From Treponema sp. (GTDB lineage Bacteria > Spirochaetota > Spirochaetia > Treponematales > Treponemataceae): DNA of 55,008 nt. A model generated the notes under the pieces. That model saw nothing but the letters and a program-made list of their open reading frames with translations. It was not told the origin of the DNA and ran no database searches. This document shows, piece after piece, positions 17,506 to 24,416 of this stretch; within the stretch, counting starts at the first letter, position 1; each line of letters begins with the position of its first letter. The stretch spans positions 1 through 55,008 of the forward strand of contig JAGBXW010000097.1 in assembly GCA_017629095.1 (NCBI GenBank), given 5' to 3'. A program made the translations under genes and the position numbers.

Positions 17506-18873
17506 TTAGATCCCAGCTTTTTCCAAGAGCATTTCCAGTTTTTGCTTGTTTACGAGCTCAATAGGACGGCTCTCAGCAAAATTTGATGCTGCTCGGCTAA
17601 ACCCAGAACTGGTGCAAACAAAGGCCTTTGTATAGTTTTGTTTTTTAACCTCGTCTGCAATCTGGCGGATAACTGTATCTTCCAAGGGATCTGGTTCTCG
17701 GAAAAAGTGAATGCAGTAAAGTTGCTGACGCATATTCATCCAGTTATCGTTCTTTGCCTCAGTGGCCACAATACGACAACCGTATTTTGTTGCATCTACA
17801 TTTTGAGCAGCAAAACCCATGCTATTTAAAGCTACCTTTTTACACAAGTCCATGAAGAATTCTGTGGAACTGGTAAGGTATTCTTTCATGTTGTCGTTGT
17901 TTTGCAAATCACGATATTCGGAAAGCTTGCTAGCTGTATCCAAAAAGTTTTTATTTCTGGCGCAAATTTTTTCCCATTGCTCAATGGCCAGTTCAATCTT
18001 GTGCATTTTTTCGTAGCAGGCTGCCAAAAAGTACCGCGAGTACAGGGTCTCTTGACTAGAATCATTTTTAGAAGCCTTTACTGCTCGGTCAAATTCGATA
18101 AAGGCCTTGTCTGGGTTGTCCACAGCCATAAAGCAAGAACCTCGTTCCAAAAGAGCTCGCTGCTTGAATTCTGGATCACGCATGGCCTTTTCAAAGGCAT
18201 CAACAGCACCAGGATAGTCCTTTGCTTCTTTGAGAATCTTTCCCAAATAAAAATATGATGAGAATTCGTTGGGATTCAAGGAAATAGCCAATGAAATTTC
18301 TCGTTTTGCAGATTCCAGCTGCTTTGTCTTGTACAACATCATTCCCAAAGAAGCATGGGCTTTTACGTGCTTTTTGTTCAAGGCGATGGCCTGCTGATAA
18401 AAAGCCACAGCCTGGTCCGTTTTGTTGCCTTGTTCAAAAAGCTTACCTGCATTGTAAAAATGCTCTGCATTTCGTGGCTCTAATTTAGTCAACAAGAGAA
18501 ATTCTCGAAGGGCTTCACTTGGTTGGTTGAACTTAAGATACAGCTGAGAAATCTGCTTTCTGAAATCCACCTCTGGCATATCTGTATCAAAAAGGGCATT
18601 CTGGTTTACAACCTTGAATTCCATCAATGCCAATTCAGGCTTGTTGTCTGCTAAATAAGCCTTACCGAGATAATAGTGGGCTTTGTAGTCCCGTTGATTT
18701 CTAGCGATAATTGATTTGGCCAGTTTTACTGCAGCCGCAGTCTTTCCCTGTTTGATCAGTTTGTTAATTCCCTCAACCCTTTTGGGAGCAATCATGGATT
18801 TTATAATAAAATATGCGAGGAAACCGACTGCAACTGCTGATACTGCGATAATAATTATCTGAACAGCTTCCAT
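17506..18873 (-). CDS. Membrane-anchored TPR protein with Mrr-like C-terminal domain
   Basis: A 455-residue protein. An N-terminal hydrophobic segment (about residues 4-24) anchors it, with the rest probably cytoplasmic. About eight TPR-like units follow (AHYYLGKAYLADNKPELA, AEHFYNAGKLFEQG, VKAHASLGMMLYKT and so on). The last 110 residues resemble the Mrr restriction-endonuclease-like domain: CRIVATEAKND, then VCTSSGFSRAASNFAES and IELVNKQKLEMLLEKAG. The catalytic Q-x-K position reads C-I-H, so it is probably not a nuclease. It is the first gene of the operon that ends with the partner-switching set, and TCGGAG precedes the ATG. Confidence 0.75.
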   Translation of the reverse strand: MEAVQIIIIAVSAVAVGFLAYFIIKSMIAPKRVEGINKLIKQGKTAAAVKLAKSIIARNQRDYKAHYYLGKAYLADNKPELALMEFKVVNQNALFDTDMPEVDFRKQISQLYLKFNQPSEALREFLLLTKLEPRNAEHFYNAGKLFEQGNKTDQAVAFYQQAIALNKKHVKAHASLGMMLYKTKQLESAKREISLAISLNPNEFSSYFYLGKILKEAKDYPGAVDAFEKAMRDPEFKQRALLERGSCFMAVDNPDKAFIEFDRAVKASKNDSSQETLYSRYFLAACYEKMHKIELAIEQWEKICARNKNFLDTASKLSEYRDLQNNDNMKEYLTSSTEFFMDLCKKVALNSMGFAAQNVDATKYGCRIVATEAKNDNWMNMRQQLYCIHFFREPDPLEDTVIRQIADEVKKQNYTKAFVCTSSGFSRAASNFAESRPIELVNKQKLEMLLEKAGI

Positions 18874-18907
18874 TAGAACTCCGATACTATAGTTATACTT
18901 CTTATTC

Positions 18908-18941
18908 TTGAAAGAGTAACTTTTTTATGCGAATATGTCAA
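18908..18941. promoter_or_regulatory. Overlapping divergent promoters between two TPR genes
   Basis: On the plus strand TTGAAA (18908-18913) and GAATAT (18931-18936) are 17 bases apart, serving the 18985 gene. On the minus strand TTGACA (18941-18936) and TACTCT (18918-18913) are also 17 bases apart, serving the 18873 gene. The two promoters cover almost the same DNA, so polymerases at them should exclude each other. Both -10 boxes are weak matches. A second minus-strand option (TTTCAA-16-TATAGT) lies closer to 18873. Confidence 0.42.
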
Positions 18942-18984
18942 ATGGGTTGTTCTACGAAATAGAGCAACTTGGGAGGTGATTATT

Positions 18985-19821
18985 GTGAAGCGGAAACTTT
19001 TCTTAATGGTAGCAAGCCTTACCATGGCAGTTTTTTCTTCATTTGCATCTGATGCCTATGAAACAGGATACAATTTATTTTCCACCAATAAACCTGCAGA
19101 GGCAATTCCCTACTTGGAGTCAGCGTTAACGGATGTAGCTGTACCTCCAGCGGTATATATTTATCTTGGAATTGCCTATTATCAGACGGGAAAATACGCT
19201 GAATCTTTGGATATCTTTAAGAGGGGATTATCTGCATCTGGAACAAACAAGAGAATCATTGCTTTTAATGCAGGGAATTCTGCCTATGCCATGAGAGATT
19301 ATGCTACGGCAGAAGAAATGTTTTCCCTCGCCTCGGTGGCAGATCCAGCCTATGCTGCTCCAGTCTTGAACAGGGCAAATGCTCGGCTTTCCCAAGACAA
19401 ATTGCAGGAAGCCCTTGAGGATTACCAGCGGTATCTGGTGCTTGATCCATACAGCAGTCAGCGGGCGGAAGTTGAGGCCATTATCAGGGCCTTGCAGGGC
19501 GAAATGGTGTATCGTGAGCAAGAAAAAGAGCGGATTGTTCAAGAAGAAAAGCGGATGAAAGAAGAGGCTGCTCGTATTGAAGCTGAAAACCAGCGAATTG
19601 CTGAGGAAAAGGCCGAGGCTGCTCGTCAGGAAGCGGCACGATTGGAAGCAGAACGGGCTGCAGAGGAAGCTCGGCTTGCGGCTCAGCGAGAGGCTGAAGC
19701 GGAGCGGAGACGGCGGTTACTGGAAGAGGTAGCAGCTTCCTTACAGGATACAGAAACAACAGGAATGAATGCAGGTTCAGAAGGAGTTATTGAATATGAG
19801 TATGAATCAGAATTGGACTGA
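18985..19821 (+). CDS. Exported TPR protein with charged coiled-coil tail
   Basis: A 278-residue protein with a signal peptide (MKRKLFLMVASLTMAVFSSFA, given here as basic start plus hydrophobic core), so it is periplasmic or outer-membrane associated. Residues 25-150 form TPR repeats (AVYIYLGIAYYQTGKYAESL, AAPVLNRANARLSQDKLQEA). The rest is a long Glu/Ala/Arg-rich helix predicted to form a coiled coil. GTG 18985 is preferred over GTG 18976 because GGGAGG (18971-18976) precedes it at eight bases. The end overlaps the next gene by 26 bases, so the two are coupled. No specific function is recognised. Confidence 0.75.
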   Translation: MKRKLFLMVASLTMAVFSSFASDAYETGYNLFSTNKPAEAIPYLESALTDVAVPPAVYIYLGIAYYQTGKYAESLDIFKRGLSASGTNKRIIAFNAGNSAYAMRDYATAEEMFSLASVADPAYAAPVLNRANARLSQDKLQEALEDYQRYLVLDPYSSQRAEVEAIIRALQGEMVYREQEKERIVQEEKRMKEEAARIEAENQRIAEEKAEAARQEAARLEAERAAEEARLAAQREAEAERRRRLLEEVAASLQDTETTGMNAGSEGVIEYEYESELD

Positions 19822-22800
19822 TGATACAGAAGAAAAAGTTGGGGCTGAAACATCTCGTGCTACTGGCATGAATTCCAGTCAGTCCCCTGGGCAAACTGAT
19901 CCAGAAAAGGAAAAGAAGAAGAAAAAGGGTGTTTTTATTGCCATTGCTGCTGCCGCTGCCCTGTTACTGTTGGGTATTGGTGGCTTTGGTGTGTATTCCT
20001 TGGTAAACAAGGGGAATGCCGTCGCTTCTGCAGAGCGAGATAATACTATGGCCTTGATTCAGCGGTACCTGAATAGGGGGGAATACGAGCGGGCCTTGGA
20101 TTTATTGGAAGATTTGCTGATTAAAAATGCCAACGACTCAGAAGCCTGGGCTTTACTGGAAGATGCAATGGCACTTATGGCCTTGGATGAGGGGACTGGT
20201 GGTGTAAATATAGAAGAATTGTTGCAAAAATTGGCAGAAAGTGGTGCCCTTGGTGGAATTGATGGATTAGATGGTATTCAGGGCTTAGATGATTTGAAGG
20301 CCCTGCTGGAAGCTGCCAATAGAAATAATGCCACCATGAATGAGATTTTACGCCGACAACAAGCTCAAGGGAGAACTGGGGCTGGTGGTGCTGGCGGTAT
20401 AGAAAATATGAGCCAGGATGAGATTTCCAATCGAGTTGACCAGATGCTGAAAAATGGTAACTACGAAGGGCTTGAAGATATGGATAGCGATGAATTTGCC
20501 CGCTTGATGGAGGAGCTTGCCAAGGATGGAAGTCTGGAAGGCTTGAGTCAGGAGGAAATTGCCAAACGAATCGAAAAATTGATTCAGGAAGGTGGCTATG
20601 AAGGGCTTGAGGGATTAGATAGTTCTGAGCTTGCTAAGCTTGCCAAAAATCTTTCTAAAGATGCTTCTGCAAGTAGTTCTGGAAAATCTGGTACCGATGC
20701 TGGTGGTATAGAAAATATGAGCCAAGATGAGATTTCCAATCGAGTTGACCAGATGCTTGAAGGTGGCGATTACGAAGGTCTTGAAGATATGGACAGCGAT
20801 GAATTTGCCCGCTTGATGGAGGAGCTTGCCAAGGATGGGAGCTTGGAAGGCTTGAGTCAGGAGGAAATTGCCAAACGAATTGAAAAATTGATTCAGGAAG
20901 GTGGCTATGAAGGGCTTGAAGGATTAGATAGTTCTGAGCTTGCTAAGCTTGCCAAAAATCTTTCTAAAGATGCTTCTGCAGATAGCGTGGAGGACATGAG
21001 TCAAGATGAGATAGCTAATCGAGTTGACCAGATGCTTGAAAGTGGCAATTACGAAGGGCTTGAAGATATGGATAGCGATGAATTTGCCCGCTTGATGGAG
21101 GAGCTTGCCAAAGATGGTGGCCTTGAAGGCTTAAGTCAGGAGGAAATTGCCAAGAAAATTGAAAAGCTCATTCAGGAGGGTGGCTACGAAGGGCTTGAAG
21201 GTCTCGATAGTTCTAAACTTGCAGAACTTGCCAAGAATCTTTCCGATGATGCTGCTTCTGGTGTTGGAGGTTCTAGTTCAAACATTGCCAAGGCAGAGGC
21301 CGAACGTAAGGCAAAGGCTGCTGCTGAAGAAAAGCGGATTGCTGCAGAGAAAAAGCGTCAGGAAGAAGCTGCTGCTGCTGAACAAAAACGACAAGAAGAA
21401 ATTGCTCGTCAAAAGGAAGAAGCAGAGCGTAAGGCTGCGGAAGAGAAGGCTGCTGCTGAACGTAAGGCCGCCGAAGAAAAGGCTTTGGCAGAAAAGAACA
21501 AGCGTATACAAGAGCAAATGGCTAAGGTTAAGGATGAAATGGCTTTAGGTAAGGCTGCTGCCAACTCAGGTGATTATGACAATGCTATAAAGCATTTTAA
21601 CACTGCAAAAGAGAATTTACCCACGGAGCAAAAAGCTTTTTCTGCTGAGCAAATGGCAGAGGCTGCCTTGATAATGAGAAATGCATCTGATGGAATTGCG
21701 GAATCTGGTTCTGGAACCTCCGGTGCCGGCTCTCATTCCAGTACCGCGGACAAGAAAAAGACAGCCGCCTCTGCCACCGATTATGCAAATGCTGCTGTAA
21801 CCTATGATCCTAAAAACGCTGCCGCCCACTATGTTTTTGGAAAGGGGGCAGAGGATGTTAAGAATTGGCCTACAGCCCTTGATGAATATACTCAGGCTGT
21901 TCAGTCTGATAGCGATAATTATTTGTATTACTATGAGTTGGGAAAGGTACAGTATCGTATGGGTAAATTCAGTGAGGCCAGAGCTTCCTTTGAAACCTGC
22001 TGCAAGTTAAATACTCGCTTTGAAAATGCCCAGTACAATTTAGGTATGACCTTGAATAAGTTGGGGCGCCGAGATGATGCGATTGCAGCCTATCGTAAGG
22101 CCTATTCTATCAATCCCCAGTACGATAAGGCCTACCTAGAAGCAGCGCGTTTGTTACAGGCAAAGAATGACACCAGTGGAGCTATTACCGCCTATCAGCA
22201 GGTTATTCGAATTGATGCTGCAAATACTAGTGCTTTACGAGAGTTGGGAAATGTGTATGCTTCTGCTGGGCGATACCGTGAGGCAGAAGAACAATTCCGA
22301 AAGGCTTTGGCCTTTTCTTCTGAAGATGCCTTGACAAACTACAATCTTTCCACAGCCCTGTATAACCAGGATAAGCTCAAGGATTCCCTGACCTATGCCC
22401 AAAAGGCCTACAATGGTGCTAAAAAAGATAGCACGATGGATGCAAAAAACAAGGTATCTATCATCTATAACTATGCACTATTACTGGATGAAAGTGGTAA
22501 GGTTGATGATTCAATTTCTGTCTATCAAGAGGCTCTGAAACTTGATGGTCGCCACGTTCGCTCTCTCATTAACTTGGGAAATATTTTCTTGGAGTCTGGA
22601 GATGGAGCTTCCGCCTTAACCTTCTTGATGAAGGCTGTAGCTCTAGATCCCTCAAACTTTGAGGCAAATAACAACATGGGTAAGGCCTACTTGCAGCAAA
22701 AGGATTATCGCACTGCAGTGGATTATTTCCAGACTGCCTTGAAGTTGGATTCTTCTAACAACGATGTTCGTGCAAACTTGGCTCGTGCCTATGCCAGTGC

Positions 22801-23002
22801 CGAGGACTACGAAAATGCAAAGATTGTATACACCGATGTTATTAGGGCAGATAACAAAAACTGGGATGCCTATATCGAACTTGGAAAGGTTTGTATCTCA
22901 CTACATGATTCTGAGAATGCAGAAAAGTATTTGGTGTATGTACAGGAAAAAAATCCTGGGTATCGTTCCAGTGAAATAGTCACATTGTTGTCTAGCTTAT
23001 AA
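19796..23002 (+). CDS. Large single-pass TPR protein with three internal repeats
   Basis: A 1068-residue protein with an acidic, Ser-rich N-terminal segment. A basic stop-transfer (EKKKKKK) is followed by one membrane helix (about residues 45-65). A short TPR-like helical pair comes next, then three near-identical 88-residue units (NMSQDEISNRVDQML ... GLDSSELAKLAKNLSKDAS). A long Lys/Glu/Ala coiled coil follows, and finally about 400 residues of regular TPRs. ATG 19796 is chosen for AAGGAG (19781-19786). The topology puts the repeats outside the cytoplasm. The protein is probably a periplasmic scaffold working with the preceding TPR protein; this is inference. Confidence 0.75.
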   Translation: MSMNQNWTDDTEEKVGAETSRATGMNSSQSPGQTDPEKEKKKKKGVFIAIAAAAALLLLGIGGFGVYSLVNKGNAVASAERDNTMALIQRYLNRGEYERALDLLEDLLIKNANDSEAWALLEDAMALMALDEGTGGVNIEELLQKLAESGALGGIDGLDGIQGLDDLKALLEAANRNNATMNEILRRQQAQGRTGAGGAGGIENMSQDEISNRVDQMLKNGNYEGLEDMDSDEFARLMEELAKDGSLEGLSQEEIAKRIEKLIQEGGYEGLEGLDSSELAKLAKNLSKDASASSSGKSGTDAGGIENMSQDEISNRVDQMLEGGDYEGLEDMDSDEFARLMEELAKDGSLEGLSQEEIAKRIEKLIQEGGYEGLEGLDSSELAKLAKNLSKDASADSVEDMSQDEIANRVDQMLESGNYEGLEDMDSDEFARLMEELAKDGGLEGLSQEEIAKKIEKLIQEGGYEGLEGLDSSKLAELAKNLSDDAASGVGGSSSNIAKAEAERKAKAAAEEKRIAAEKKRQEEAAAAEQKRQEEIARQKEEAERKAAEEKAAAERKAAEEKALAEKNKRIQEQMAKVKDEMALGKAAANSGDYDNAIKHFNTAKENLPTEQKAFSAEQMAEAALIMRNASDGIAESGSGTSGAGSHSSTADKKKTAASATDYANAAVTYDPKNAAAHYVFGKGAEDVKNWPTALDEYTQAVQSDSDNYLYYYELGKVQYRMGKFSEARASFETCCKLNTRFENAQYNLGMTLNKLGRRDDAIAAYRKAYSINPQYDKAYLEAARLLQAKNDTSGAITAYQQVIRIDAANTSALRELGNVYASAGRYREAEEQFRKALAFSSEDALTNYNLSTALYNQDKLKDSLTYAQKAYNGAKKDSTMDAKNKVSIIYNYALLLDESGKVDDSISVYQEALKLDGRHVRSLINLGNIFLESGDGASALTFLMKAVALDPSNFEANNNMGKAYLQQKDYRTAVDYFQTALKLDSSNNDVRANLARAYASAEDYENAKIVYTDVIRADNKNWDAYIELGKVCISLHDSENAEKYLVYVQEKNPGYRSSEIVTLLSSL
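20405..21252 (+). repeat. Three tandem coding repeats of about 265 bases
   Basis: Unit 1 runs about 20405-20670, unit 2 about 20713-20980 and unit 3 about 20991-21252. Units 1 and 2 are nearly identical at the DNA level; unit 3 has more silent and coding changes. A short Ser/Gly linker separates units 1 and 2. The high DNA identity suggests recent duplication or ongoing homogenisation, and copy number may vary between strains. Confidence 0.9.
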
Positions 23003-23019
23003 TAGAGTGTCATAACAAA

Positions 23020-23066
23020 AGGCTGTCCTAAAAGTGGTTAGAATCACTTTGGGGACAGCTTTTTTT
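23020..23066 (+). terminator. Rho-independent terminator after the TPR pair
   Basis: AAGGCTGTCC...AAAGTG (about 23019-23035) pairs with CACTTTGGGGACAGCTT (23045-23061), followed by seven Ts. It ends the 18985-23002 operon and lies between convergent transcripts. Confidence 0.8.
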
Positions 23067-23117
23067 GTAAACTAACGGAAACTGACGTTATCTATCGTAA
23101 TATTTTTTACAAGGAAC

Positions 23118-24416
23118 TTAGAATGTCCAACCAACAGAAATTGTTGGAGCTATGGACAGGGTAATCATGGAGGGGGAAAAAGAAGCCATGCAATCTGTTC
23201 CTGCTTCAAAGTAGAGGCCTCGCCAAGCATACCCTGCAATGGATAGCCCTGCTGTTGCCGCAGGATACATGGATGAAAAAGGCTGCGAAGTTAAATTCTG
23301 TTCAAAGAAGAATTTCGTAGCAAGGGTGTAGGTTAGTCCGGCTCCTATGCGGGCTTCTACGGTTAGCTTGTTCCTGATAATGGGATAGCGATAGGTAAAA
23401 GCTAAAAAGCTATGGGCCAGCTGACTCTGTATATGATATTCTGAAGATTCCCCTGATACAGGACTCCATTTTCCGTTAAAGGAAACACCGAAATATCCTA
23501 CTCGTTTTTTTAAGAATATAAAAGTTCCCCGCAGATCAATTCCCATAGGTAAAAAATTAGTAAAATAATATTTTTTAAAATTATTATCATATACAATGAT
23601 CTGGGGAGAGTAGCCTGCAGATAGGGAAAAATCATACCACTTCATGAACTTTATGGTTAAGGGTTTATGGGCCGTAAAGTCACCTGGGTTTTGAGCCTGC
23701 ACAAACCAGTTTCCCGTATCAAAGGTGCGGGGATCAAAGATTAATTCAGCCTGACGATTATTATCATTTCGAATAATCTCTATAGGACGAATAATTTCTC
23801 TATTCTTTATAAGATAAAAATCAGTGTTTTGCCGTAAATTTTCTCCAGTAACACGGATAGATGCATCATATAAGGTGTCAAGATAAATTAATTCTGGAGA
23901 AATCCTATCGATTTCCGGAAAATATGCCTTGTTAATTTCAAATTCAGTATATTCTGTTGAAAAAGCCTCATGCCCCAAAAGATTGTAGGCGGCAACTGCA
24001 TAACGATATTTTTGAGGCTCTCCTGATTCTTTTGCCCGCAGGGAAACGGTAATACTGTTGTGTTGTGATTTATACACTCCATCCTTAATCAGTTCTGGAG
24101 TGGTTCCAAGAAAACCAGCAGGTTGCACAGCTGGAATTGCATCGTTAACGGGGTGCCAAGTGTCTGTTGCATCGTCATACATTTCAAGGGTGATTTCATA
24201 CCATGTAATATGGCTACCTGCATTCCATTCTAATTTCTGGAATATCAAGAAATTGTCTGACTCATCTCTATGAACGAAGTAATTTTTTTGGTCATCCTTC
24301 TGAGCCATTCCTGGACAGATGAGGATGAACAGAAACGCTAGGAATAAAACAAAGGTTTTGAGAAAAAAATTGGTTGCATGGGGAATGTGCATGCTACAAG
24401 ATGAATTAATGGCCAT
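23118..24416 (-). CDS. Predicted outer-membrane beta-barrel protein with N-terminal beta domains
   Basis: A 432-residue exported protein. After a short hydrophilic lead it has a strong signal segment (FLKTFVLFLAFLFILICPGMAQ, here shortened to LFLAFLFILICPGMA). Residues 40-260 look like Ig/Fn3-type beta sandwiches. The last 170 residues alternate hydrophobic and polar residues as barrel strands and end in aromatic phenylalanine (SVGWTF), a typical outer-membrane signal. ATG 24416 is preferred over 24449 because AGGGGA precedes it and it overlaps the upstream stop by 11 bases. From memory, a similar cyclase-FecR-envelope cluster exists in T. pallidum; not verified. Confidence 0.62.
   Translation of the reverse strand: MAINSSCSMHIPHATNFFLKTFVLFLAFLFILICPGMAQKDDQKNYFVHRDESDNFLIFQKLEWNAGSHITWYEITLEMYDDATDTWHPVNDAIPAVQPAGFLGTTPELIKDGVYKSQHNSITVSLRAKESGEPQKYRYAVAAYNLLGHEAFSTEYTEFEINKAYFPEIDRISPELIYLDTLYDASIRVTGENLRQNTDFYLIKNREIIRPIEIIRNDNNRQAELIFDPRTFDTGNWFVQAQNPGDFTAHKPLTIKFMKWYDFSLSAGYSPQIIVYDNNFKKYYFTNFLPMGIDLRGTFIFLKKRVGYFGVSFNGKWSPVSGESSEYHIQSQLAHSFLAFTYRYPIIRNKLTVEARIGAGLTYTLATKFFFEQNLTSQPFSSMYPAATAGLSIAGYAWRGLYFEAGTDCMASFSPSMITLSIAPTISVGWTF

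Noticed and set aside
20405..21252. CRISPR-like array
   Set aside because: The repeats are about 265 bases, coding, and in frame within one long ORF, so they are protein repeats and not a CRISPR array. No CRISPR repeats were found elsewhere.
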